A stretch of 19,237 nt of DNA, taken from JBCCFX01 sp039029515 (GTDB lineage Bacteria > Planctomycetota > Phycisphaerae > Phycisphaerales > SM1A02). Below the pieces are notes generated by a model. That model was not told the DNA's origin, made no database searches, and worked only from the letters and a program-made list of their open reading frames with translations. Below, in pieces: positions 1 to 6,830 of the stretch; positions within the stretch are counted from its first letter, which is position 1; every line of letters starts with the position of its first letter. Both the position numbers and the translations under genes were made by a program. Location of the stretch: NCBI GenBank assembly GCA_039029515.1, contig JBCCFX010000055.1:1-19237 (forward strand). The letters are read 5' to 3'.

Positions 1-732
1 GCGGTCGATGAAGCCACGCTGCTCGTGGATGCGGGCTTCGATTCGATCATGCTCGAGAACATGCACGATGTTCCGTACCTCCGACGCGATGTCGGCCCCG
101 AGATCGTCGCCTCGATGACCGTCGTCGCCGACGCGGTTCGACAGGCTGTGGATGTCCCGCTGGGCATTCAGATTCTCGCTGGTGCGAATCATGCCGCCCT
201 TGCGGTGGCACATGCGGTTGGCGCCCAATTTATACGAGCTGAGGGCTTCGTCTTCGCCTCCGTCGCCGATGAAGGCCTGATGGAATCCGCCGATGCCGGG
301 CCGTTGCTGCGCTTTCGGCGCATGATCGAAGCCGATGACGTGGCCATTCTCGCGGATGTGAAAAAGAAACATTGCGCCCATGCGATCACCGCAGATGTCG
401 ATGTCGCCGAAACGACACGAGCGGCGGAGTTCTGCGGTGCCGATGGCGTCATCATCACGGGCATTGCGACCGGGCAGGCGATTCGCCTTGACGATCTCGG
501 CAGCGCGCGCGTCGCCACAAACCAACCCTTGCTCGTCGGATCCGGCGTCACGCCGGAATCGGTCGCCGACCTGTTTGCCTACGCAGACGGCCTGATCGTG
601 GGCTCGTGGTACAAGGTCGACGGCGTCTGGACAAATCCACCGGATCGCGACCGCGCCACCGCATTGGTGGAGTCAGTTCTCGCAGCGCGCGGCGACATGC
701 CGGACGCGCCAGCCATTCCCGAAGAGGATTAG
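1..732 (+). CDS. BtpA/SgcQ-family TIM-barrel protein (5' partial)
   Basis: The reading frame is open from the first base of the window, so the true start lies to the left; the GTG at 25 is internal. The visible 243 codons match the BtpA family (named for a cyanobacterial photosystem I biogenesis factor; SgcQ is an enterobacterial relative). Support comes from the early segment SIMLENMHDVPY, the middle motif GADGVIITGIATG, and the C-terminal barrel signature LLVGSGVTPESVADLFAYAD followed by DGLIVGSWYKVDGVW. The last two resemble the phosphate-binding strands of a TIM barrel. The substrate is unknown and the family has no settled function outside cyanobacteria, so this is a family call only. 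The stop codon (730-732) overlaps the stop codon of the convergent kbl gene, which leaves no room for a terminator between them. Expected location is cytoplasmic. Confidence 0.85.
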   Translation, partial: AVDEATLLVDAGFDSIMLENMHDVPYLRRDVGPEIVASMTVVADAVRQAVDVPLGIQILAGANHAALAVAHAVGAQFIRAEGFVFASVADEGLMESADAGPLLRFRRMIEADDVAILADVKKKHCAHAITADVDVAETTRAAEFCGADGVIITGIATGQAIRLDDLGSARVATNQPLLVGSGVTPESVADLFAYADGLIVGSWYKVDGVWTNPPDRDRATALVESVLAARGDMPDAPAIPEED

Positions 733-1952
733 TCGCGCAGTCGCTTGAGGCTCGCCGCGAGATGATCGATCTGTTCGCGTTCGTGGGCTGCTGAGATCTG
801 CACGCGGACGCGCGCTGTCCCCTCAGGCACGACCGGATAGCCAAAGCCGATTGCGAACGCGCCCATGCCAAGCAGTTCCTTGCTCATGGCGATGGCTTTC
901 GCGGTGTCACCCACGATGATCGGACAAATCGCCGTCGGTGATTCGAGTACTTCAAAGCCCGCGTTGCGAATCGAACTTCGGGCGTACGTCGCGTTGTCCT
1001 GCAGCCGGGCAACACGTTCCGGCTCGCGCATCAGGACTTCGATGGCCTTGTTCGCACTGCACGCAACGGTCACCGGCAGTGCATTGCTGAACAGCGTCGG
1101 TCGCGCCCGCTGGACAATCAAATCGATCAGACGCTTTGAGCCTGCAATGTAGCCGCCCGCTCCACCACCGAGCGCTTTGCCGAGCGTGCCGGTAAAAACA
1201 TCAACGTCTGCGCCGGCGAGGCCGCAATGCTCATGCGTTCCACGGCCAGTTGCGCCGAGAACACCGGTGCCATGACTGTCATCTACGACAAGCATCGCGC
1301 CAAATTCATCGCACAGCGCTCGCAATTCAGCCATGTGCGCGATGTCGCCTTCCATGGAGAAGACACCATCGGTAATGACCCAGATAGCGCCGGTCACATC
1401 CTCGTTCGCCTGGGCCTTCTCCAACGTCGCACGAAGCGATTCCATATCGCTGTGCTTATACACACCGCGATGCGTCCCCTTCTTGATCTGCGATGTCAGA
1501 CGCATGCTGTCAATGATGCAGGCGTGATTGAGCTCATCTGAAATGATGATGTCGCCCGGCTCACACACAGTCGGGAACAGCGCCTCTGAGGCATTCCAGC
1601 ATGAAACAAACGTGTATGCCGCTTCAACGCCGAGAAACGTCGCGATCGTTCGTTCGAGTGTTTCATGTGGAACGAACGTACCGCAGATAAAACGGACCGA
1701 CGCGGTACCAGCGCCGTATTCACGCAAGCCTTCGATTCCGGCTTCGACAACGTCCGGATGATTCGCCAGCCCGAGATAGTTGTTGGAGCAGAAGCAGCTC
1801 ACTTCGCCGTATTCACGCAACGTGATCGTCGGGCCCATCGGGCCTTCGATCATCTGAAGATCTTTGAATTGGCCGGTATCGTGCAGATGTTGCAGCACCT
1901 GGTCAGTTCGGCTGATGAAGTGATCACGCGGACTCAGTTGCGTCGCGGTCAT
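729..1952 (-). CDS. kbl: 2-amino-3-ketobutyrate CoA ligase (glycine C-acetyltransferase)
   Basis: A 407-residue PLP enzyme of the alpha-oxoamine synthase family. It cleaves 2-amino-3-ketobutyrate with CoA into glycine and acetyl-CoA, the second step of threonine degradation. The full length matches the family (about 400 residues). Visible motifs are CSNNYLGLANHP (55-66), the SDELNHACIIDSMR segment (138-151), DDSHGTGVLG (224-233) with the His that stacks on PLP, and the Schiff-base lysine K259 in GTLGKALGGGAGGY. Related AONS, BioF and SPT enzymes share this fold. Kbl is chosen because the upstream gene encodes the matching threonine dehydrogenase. The start at 1952 has a GGAG about 7 bases upstream. 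The gene lies 27 bases downstream of tdh and is almost certainly cotranscribed with it. Cytoplasmic. Confidence 0.93.
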   Translation of the reverse strand: MTATQLSPRDHFISRTDQVLQHLHDTGQFKDLQMIEGPMGPTITLREYGEVSCFCSNNYLGLANHPDVVEAGIEGLREYGAGTASVRFICGTFVPHETLERTIATFLGVEAAYTFVSCWNASEALFPTVCEPGDIIISDELNHACIIDSMRLTSQIKKGTHRGVYKHSDMESLRATLEKAQANEDVTGAIWVITDGVFSMEGDIAHMAELRALCDEFGAMLVVDDSHGTGVLGATGRGTHEHCGLAGADVDVFTGTLGKALGGGAGGYIAGSKRLIDLIVQRARPTLFSNALPVTVACSANKAIEVLMREPERVARLQDNATYARSSIRNAGFEVLESPTAICPIIVGDTAKAIAMSKELLGMGAFAIGFGYPVVPEGTARVRVQISAAHEREQIDHLAASLKRLRD

Positions 1953-1979
1953 GCGAAAACTCCGACTTCGATTAACAAT

Positions 1980-3059
1980 TCAACCTTCGTAACGAGCTCG
2001 AATACGCGGGACGAGATAGGACTCAAACGCCGACTCGAGATCATGGGTGGCATCAAATTGCCAATCACGTTCGGCGGCCGCACAATCCAGTTCGGCCGGC
2101 CACGAGTCAACAATCGCCTGCCGTTGTGTGTCCGGCTCAAACGTGATGTCTGCATTCGGGAAGAACTGCGTCACCAGGTCAGCAAATTCGCCGGCACTGG
2201 GGTTGAACGCCGAGATGTTGTACACGCACTGGCGCAACGTTGCTTTGTCGGCATTGGCAAGCTTGAGCGTCTCATCGATCGCGTCGTCCATAACCATGAA
2301 TGGAATTCGTGTGTCGGGGCGGACGAAGCAGGTGTACGGACGACCTTCGGCAGCTGCATGGATCATCTCGGGGGCAAAGTCGCTCGTGCCGCCGGACGGG
2401 ACGGTCTCGGTGCTGATCAGTCCGGGATATCGCACGCATCGAAAGTCGAGAATGTCATCAACACGATCGAGCGCGAGCCATCGATAGAACCGTGCGTAGT
2501 ACCGCCCGAGATTCTCGCCGTAGAGCTTGTTGCAGCCGTACATGGTATGGGGCGTATTGAACGCATCTTCGCGCACCGCACCGGCCTGGTTCTTCACCTC
2601 GAGCGACGGTAAGCCATACGCGGCAATCGAACTCGGGAAGATGAACTTCACGCGCTGCCCATGGGATCGTGCTTGCTCTGCCGCAAGCCTCAAGAGGTTG
2701 ATGGTCCCGCCGACGTTAACGTCGTGCGCGGTCTCCGGCGTGTATTCCGCACGCGTGCTCAGCAATGCAGCAAGGTGATAGATCTCCGTGATCTCATACA
2801 TCGCAAGCAGTCGGCCGAGCAGCATCGGATCGCAGACATCGCCTTCATACGTTTCACAACACAGCGATCGGAGTTCGGGATCGAGCTGTCGAAGATCGAT
2901 CGCCACGACCTCTTCGCGACCGGCACCGTGTAGTGCGCGAATCAGGCCATGTCCCACTTCACCGCCAGCACCGGTGATGAGAATGGCATTCGTTCTTCGT
3001 GAGCCGCGCGGCGCTGCAGGCGTTTGTCTTGTCATGGAATCAACGTCGGTTGCGGTCAT
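1980..3059 (-). CDS. tdh: L-threonine 3-dehydrogenase, short-chain (SDR/epimerase-like) type
   Basis: A 359-residue extended SDR that should oxidise L-threonine to 2-amino-3-ketobutyrate with NAD+, supplying the Kbl encoded 27 bases downstream. The Rossmann motif TGAGGEVG is at 29-36, the acidic NAD-ribose residue follows in VVAIDLRQL (51-59), the catalytic serine region is FPSSIAAYG (141-149), and YxxxK is Y174/K178. The segment CVRYPGLIS (208-216) followed by PSGGTSDFA (221-229) is typical of the SDR-type threonine dehydrogenases, not of the zinc MDR enzyme of E. coli. The stretch between the YxxxK helix and CVRYPG looks about 8 residues longer than I remember for this family. The start at 3059 has AGGGTG upstream; an in-frame ATG at 3035 is an alternative that drops a low-complexity N-terminus. 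MFS, tdh and kbl lie in one direction with small gaps. Confidence 0.9.
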   Translation of the reverse strand: MTATDVDSMTRQTPAAPRGSRRTNAILITGAGGEVGHGLIRALHGAGREEVVAIDLRQLDPELRSLCCETYEGDVCDPMLLGRLLAMYEITEIYHLAALLSTRAEYTPETAHDVNVGGTINLLRLAAEQARSHGQRVKFIFPSSIAAYGLPSLEVKNQAGAVREDAFNTPHTMYGCNKLYGENLGRYYARFYRWLALDRVDDILDFRCVRYPGLISTETVPSGGTSDFAPEMIHAAAEGRPYTCFVRPDTRIPFMVMDDAIDETLKLANADKATLRQCVYNISAFNPSAGEFADLVTQFFPNADITFEPDTQRQAIVDSWPAELDCAAAERDWQFDATHDLESAFESYLVPRIRARYEG

Positions 3060-3107
3060 GGAATCACCCTATGTACGTCCCGGCATTGTAGTGCGGTTGA
3101 TCGCGAC

Positions 3108-4370
3108 CTAGGTCCGGTCCGGCGTGACATCACCGATCGATGCCGTTCGAAGCGGCAGGCCGACGATGCCTGACAAGGCGAGGACCGCCGCTGTCGCCAG
3201 AAATGTCTGCGTCATGCCGATGGTCTCGATCCCTCGGGCCGCCAGGAGCGGGGCAATGCTCGCCACGGACCATGCTCCACCCATGGCCAGGCTCGATGCA
3301 ACGGACGATCGATGTGGCAGCAGCCGCTGCGAGACACTGATGCTGACCGGGATGATCGCCGCAAACCCGATTCCCGAACTGAGCGCCAACAGGTGTGCCG
3401 ACAGTTCATTCGCCACCGTGAAGGCGACGATGGCGGGCGCGAACACCACGGGAATCGCGATGAACAAGAGGCGTTCGCGCTGCCTCGTTGCGATGAAGCC
3501 CGCGAGGAGTCCGCCCAGGCCCATCCCGAACATCGTGCAGGCGTTCAGATTGCCGGCCAGTTTGGAGGCATTCGTTGCGATGGCCTCGTCGGTCAATCCT
3601 GTCCCGCGGGCTGCGTGCAGTTGTTCCGCCCACTGCACATACAGATACACCAGCGCCATGTTCACTGAATACCGCATCGCGTTCCCGATGAAGATCAGGA
3701 TCACATACATCCACCGCCGGCTCAGGTCGTGCATGACCTGCACGGAGACATCGTGCCGCCGATGCGCATGCGGCACCTGACGAATCGCAATGTGCAGGCA
3801 GACCGCCATGATGAGGCCCGGCACCATGCACCACCGCAACAACTCGAAGCCACCGTCAAGTGCGGTGATGCGCGTCGACAGCAGCGGTCCGATCGTGGCG
3901 CCGACCATGCCACACGTGAAGAACACCGTGACGCCTGCTGTGCGTCGCGCTCCCGCAAGCTGACCGGCGCTCGCCGCGGCGATCGGGTGATAGGCACCAA
4001 CGCCGACCATGCCGATGATGAAGATGACGACCAACGATGCGTATGAGTTGGCAAGTCCGACCAAACTCAGGGCTATGGCGGCCAGGAGAATACCGATCGG
4101 CGCGAAGATCCGGGTATCGAACCGGTCGGCGAGCCATGCGAACAACGGCTGCGACAGCCCGGACGTCAGCGACCCGATTCCGATCAGGGATGCTTCCTGC
4201 CATGACGTCAATGAGCACCGAACCAGCAGCACGCCGATCAACGGCGGGACGAAATTCGAATAGGCATCGGTGACAGGATGGGACGCAATGACCGTGGCAA
4301 GCCGCGACATGCAATGTCCCTGCGTCGCTGTCGTCGGGCTCTCCGACACATTGGTGGCGGCCTGCGTCAT
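3108..4370 (-). CDS. MFS transporter, fosmidomycin-resistance (Fsr)-like
   Basis: An inner-membrane protein with about 11-12 hydrophobic segments spread over 420 residues, as in the major facilitator superfamily. The N-terminal SHPVTDAYSNFVPPLIGVLL, the loop LADRFDTRIF after helix 2, and GVGAYHPIAAASAGQL around helix 4 resemble the Fsr-type exporters, where a His-Pro pair sits at a similar place. The substrate cannot be read from sequence. The frame stays open to an ATG at 4481, but the extra 37 residues are Arg/Ser/His-rich, unlike a transporter N-terminus, and would overlap the divergent gene. I therefore use the ATG at 4370; an ATG at 4310 is also possible. The stop codon (3108-3110) lies within a 10-base palindrome (3105-3114), and tdh starts 48 bases further on, so this may head a threonine-catabolism operon. 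Confidence 0.82.
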   Translation of the reverse strand: MTQAATNVSESPTTATQGHCMSRLATVIASHPVTDAYSNFVPPLIGVLLVRCSLTSWQEASLIGIGSLTSGLSQPLFAWLADRFDTRIFAPIGILLAAIALSLVGLANSYASLVVIFIIGMVGVGAYHPIAAASAGQLAGARRTAGVTVFFTCGMVGATIGPLLSTRITALDGGFELLRWCMVPGLIMAVCLHIAIRQVPHAHRRHDVSVQVMHDLSRRWMYVILIFIGNAMRYSVNMALVYLYVQWAEQLHAARGTGLTDEAIATNASKLAGNLNACTMFGMGLGGLLAGFIATRQRERLLFIAIPVVFAPAIVAFTVANELSAHLLALSSGIGFAAIIPVSISVSQRLLPHRSSVASSLAMGGAWSVASIAPLLAARGIETIGMTQTFLATAAVLALSGIVGLPLRTASIGDVTPDRT

Positions 4371-4427
4371 GAGGATCAGCGTAGTCAGCCGCGCGGAACC
4401 AGACGATCTGCCTGCCCGATTTTGGTG

Positions 4428-4465
4428 CAGGTGACGACCTGACGATGTCTCGATCGCATCAGGTC
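4428..4465. promoter_or_regulatory. Overlapping inverted repeats between divergent MFS and GT2 genes
   Basis: Three related pentamers alternate in orientation: CAGGT (4428-4432), ACCTG (4437-4441) and CAGGT (4460-4464). The middle one can pair with the first (5 bp, 4-base loop). It can also pair with the third as part of GACCTGA/TCAGGTC (4436-4442 with 4459-4465, 7 perfect bp), which is extended inward by CGAT/ATCG. The two pairings exclude each other. The element lies in the gap between divergent starts and could be an operator for a dimeric regulator or a leader hairpin. No convincing -35/-10 pair was seen beside it. Confidence 0.4.
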
Positions 4466-4479
4466 TGGCGAAAGCGACC

Positions 4480-5310
4480 ATGGTGTCCTACGCTGTGGGA
4501 ATGGCCGCCGATCGCGTCGACATCGATCTTTCCGTCGTCGCTCCTGCGCATAACGAGGAACCGAACGCCGTTCCGTTGGTGACTGAGTTGAATGCCGTCC
4601 TCGACATGATCCCGCTTCGATCGGAAATCGTGATCGTGGACGACGGCTCTTCGGATGCAACCCTTGATGTCCTGTGCCGCCTGAGTCGCGACGTTGACCG
4701 CCTTCGTGTCGTCGCGCTTCCTCGAACCCCATCCGGTCTCGGACACGGCCAATCCGCAGCCATTCTTGCCGGCATTCGCGCAAGTCGCGGCGACCTGATC
4801 GCCGGGATGGACGCCGATCTTCAGAATGATCCGTCAGACATTCCTGTGCTGCTCGAGGCACTGCAGCGCACTGGCGCTGATCTTGTGCAGGGCGATCGCT
4901 GTGCGGCTCGCCGCGATGGGTTCATCCGACGGGTCAGTTCACTGGTTGGCCGTCTCGTTCGACGCGCCCTGCTCCGCGACACGATTCGCGATACAGGTTG
5001 TTCGTTACGCATCATGCGACGCACACTCGCACTGCAGTTGCCACTCCAGTATCGAGGGATGCATCGGTTCATTCCGCTCACCGCACGACAACTGGGCTAC
5101 CGTGTCGTGGAGATTCCTGTGGGCCATCGTCCGCGTGTTGCCGGCCAGACGAGTTACGGGATCTGGAACCGCGCCATTCCGGGCCTCATCGATTGCTTCG
5201 GTGTCCGATGGCTGCATCGTCGCCGTCGACCGATCGAGTTCGACGAAGTAACCGAGCCCAGAACGGTCGATACGCCCGCCAATGCCGAACCTGTTGAGAC
5301 GACACCGTGA
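4480..5310 (+). CDS. Family 2 glycosyltransferase (polyprenyl-phosphate type)
   Basis: A 276-residue GT2 enzyme of the dolichol/undecaprenyl-phosphate sugar transferase group (DPM1/ArnC-like). It starts with LSVVAPAHNEEPN (17-29), followed by the nucleotide-binding VDDGSSDAT (53-61), GHGQSAAILAGI (88-99) and the metal-binding DADLQNDP (111-118). Family-typical DTGCSLRIMRR (171-181) and HRPRVAGQTSYGIWNR (216-231) come later. No C-terminal membrane helices follow, so it is likely a membrane-associated cytosolic enzyme that charges a lipid carrier with a sugar. The overlapping LAB_N gene downstream is the usual companion of such transferases in lipid or cell-envelope sugar modification. The sugar is unknown. 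The start could also be the ATG at 4501; neither site has a strong ribosome binding site. Confidence 0.88.
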   Translation: MVSYAVGMAADRVDIDLSVVAPAHNEEPNAVPLVTELNAVLDMIPLRSEIVIVDDGSSDATLDVLCRLSRDVDRLRVVALPRTPSGLGHGQSAAILAGIRASRGDLIAGMDADLQNDPSDIPVLLEALQRTGADLVQGDRCAARRDGFIRRVSSLVGRLVRRALLRDTIRDTGCSLRIMRRTLALQLPLQYRGMHRFIPLTARQLGYRVVEIPVGHRPRVAGQTSYGIWNRAIPGLIDCFGVRWLHRRRRPIEFDEVTEPRTVDTPANAEPVETTP

Positions 5311-5684
5311 ATGACGTGATGCTGATCGTGCTGAACGATTCCACGACGACAAGCTGGCTCGACCAGTTCAATAGCTGGGCGCGCATCGACACCCCGTTTC
5401 AAATGGCCGTCGTCGTCTTCGGCGTCTTTGCACAAGTCCTATTCTTCTGCCGTTGGCTTGTGCAGTGGATTGCCAGCGAGCGCCGTGGCGTGTCACACAT
5501 GCCGATGATGTTCTGGTGGCTGAGCCTGATTGGCGCCAGCATGCTGCTGACGTACTACATCCTTCGTCGTGAACCGGTCGGTATTCTCGGCCAGGGCATC
5601 GGATGGATCGTCTACGCGCGAAACATGGTCCTGATTCGCGCACAAAAGTCTGCTGTACGGATGTCGGAGTCGAATGACACGTGA
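5307..5684 (+). CDS. LAB_N domain membrane protein (lipid A biosynthesis N-terminal-like)
   Basis: A 125-residue integral membrane protein matching the LAB_N domain. The signature FFCRWLVQWIASERRGVSHM (46-65) is followed by FWWLSLIGASMLLTYYILRR and GILGQGIGWIVYARN. Three hydrophobic segments are visible, starting near residue 32. LAB_N proteins are usually encoded between a GT2 and a GT83/ArnT-type transferase and are thought to help with lipid-linked sugar handling or flipping; the exact role is not established. The GTG start at 5307 overlaps the TGA of the GT2 gene in a GTGA junction, and its own TGA overlaps the next start in the same way. This suggests translational coupling across three genes. 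An in-frame ATG at 5319 is a possible later start. No ArnT-like gene follows in this window. Confidence 0.88.
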   Translation: MNDVMLIVLNDSTTTSWLDQFNSWARIDTPFQMAVVVFGVFAQVLFFCRWLVQWIASERRGVSHMPMMFWWLSLIGASMLLTYYILRREPVGILGQGIGWIVYARNMVLIRAQKSAVRMSESNDT

Positions 5685-6748
5685 CCGGCGACGTCCTGTC
5701 CATCACGTCACACACCAGCGCTGCATTCGCGAGTGCAACGGGACGCCATGATGCCCGCGATGCCTATCGCGCGTTCTATCGTGCGCCAACGAAAGAGCAA
5801 CTCGCCGCAGTCATGCCCATCGCAGGCGCACAGGATGATGATGGTGCCATCAAGTTCCTGCTGCAACGGCCGGATGGCCTGGAAACGGAATCCGTGATTC
5901 TGCCTCAGGCGGGGCGAAGCGGTCGAATCCGCCGCGCTTTGTGTGTGTCATCGCAGGTCGGATGCGCGATGGGTTGCGCATTCTGTGAGACGGCGCAGAT
6001 GGGCCTGCTCGCCAATCTGTCGACCGCAGAGATCATTGCTCAATGGGTCCACGCCCGATGGAGTTTCAAGACGCCCATCGACAACATCGTGTTCATGGGC
6101 ATGGGCGAACCGATGGACAATTTCGATGCGGTGCTGCCGGCGATCCGCATCCTCGCGGATCATGATGGACCCGCGATTGCATCATCGCGCATCGCAGTCT
6201 CCACGGTCGGAAGGACTGACGGCATTGATGCGCTGACCGATCTCTGCGCCACCGAAGGTTTCCGACGACTCAAGCTTGCCGTCTCGATCAATGCACCCAA
6301 CGATGACATTCGCCGCGAGATCATGCCACTTGCTCGCGCGGTACCGTACGACGCACTCCTCGAATCGATGTTGCGCTGGACATCCGTGACGAAGCGTCGG
6401 GTCCTCGCGGAGTACGTCTTGATTCCCGGCGTGAACGACGACCTGGCGCACGCCGATGAACTCGCAGCTCGACTGTCTTCGATCCCCAGCACAGTCAACG
6501 TGATCCCGTATAACCCACGGCGCGATTCACCGTGGCCCGCACCCACCGTCGAGTCGGTCGATCGCTTCATCCAGCGGCTGATCGAGAACGGCCAGCCAGT
6601 CCGCCGCCGCCGCACCATCGGCCGCGGCGTGATGGCGGCATGCGGCCAGCTCGGGAACGAGAAGATCCGAAAACGACGCTGGCACGGTGCAGATTCGGAC
6701 GCACCGATTGCATTATCGGTCGATGGGCGGCACAGCCCGCGGCGGTAA
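5681..6748 (+). CDS. RlmN/Cfr-family radical SAM rRNA methyltransferase
   Basis: A 355-residue radical SAM enzyme of the RlmN/Cfr group, which methylates A2503 of 23S rRNA (and in RlmN also A37 of some tRNAs). The cluster motif C95-x3-C99-x2-C102 sits in CVSSQVGCAMGCAFCETAQM. The preceding Cys (C88) matches the resolving Cys of RlmN, GMGEPMDN (about 139-146) is the SAM-binding motif, and C321 in AACGQLG matches the methyl-carrying Cys. All catalytic cysteines are therefore present. The N-terminus before C88 is about 30 residues shorter than in E. coli RlmN (C118), and the segment before ACGQL lacks the usual acidic pair, reading GRGVMAACG. The start is a GTG overlapping the LAB_N stop. RlmN orthologue is likely; a divergent paralogue is possible, so no symbol is given. 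Confidence 0.88.
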   Translation: MTGDVLSITSHTSAAFASATGRHDARDAYRAFYRAPTKEQLAAVMPIAGAQDDDGAIKFLLQRPDGLETESVILPQAGRSGRIRRALCVSSQVGCAMGCAFCETAQMGLLANLSTAEIIAQWVHARWSFKTPIDNIVFMGMGEPMDNFDAVLPAIRILADHDGPAIASSRIAVSTVGRTDGIDALTDLCATEGFRRLKLAVSINAPNDDIRREIMPLARAVPYDALLESMLRWTSVTKRRVLAEYVLIPGVNDDLAHADELAARLSSIPSTVNVIPYNPRRDSPWPAPTVESVDRFIQRLIENGQPVRRRRTIGRGVMAACGQLGNEKIRKRRWHGADSDAPIALSVDGRHSPRR

Positions 6749-6775
6749 TCGCACCCATGTCCATCGGACACAAGG

Positions 6776-6826
6776 CTCCGGCAAAACTGGTCGATGCCAC
6801 GGTCATCTGATGCTCAGGGACCGGAG
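6776..6826 (+). promoter_or_regulatory. Possible ribosome-binding-site-sequestering leader of the diguanylate cyclase
   Basis: CTCCGG (6776-6781) is perfectly complementary to CCGGAG (6821-6826), which contains the Shine-Dalgarno sequence of the GGDEF gene starting at 6831. Two short hairpins can form inside the loop: GATG/CATC (6793-6796 with 6804-6807) and CTGA/TCAG (6807-6810 with 6814-6817). These two share a base, so only one can be complete. A further small hairpin, TGTCC/GGACA, is at 6758-6770. Together these could hide the ribosome binding site. A six-base match alone can arise by chance. Confidence 0.35.
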
Positions 6827-6830
6827 TTTG

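Noticed and set aside
1665..2612. A 315-codon plus-strand open frame
   Set aside because: It is antisense to tdh and the start of kbl, both of which carry family motifs. The product is unrecognisable.
4371..4481. N-terminal extension of the MFS gene to ATG 4481
   Set aside because: The extra residues are Arg/Ser/His-rich and unlike a transporter start. They would overlap the divergent glycosyltransferase start and cover the palindromic element.
6687..6830. N-terminal extension of the diguanylate cyclase to 6687
   Set aside because: It would overlap the RlmN-like gene by 62 bases and add a basic low-complexity segment. The ATG at 6831 has a good ribosome binding site.
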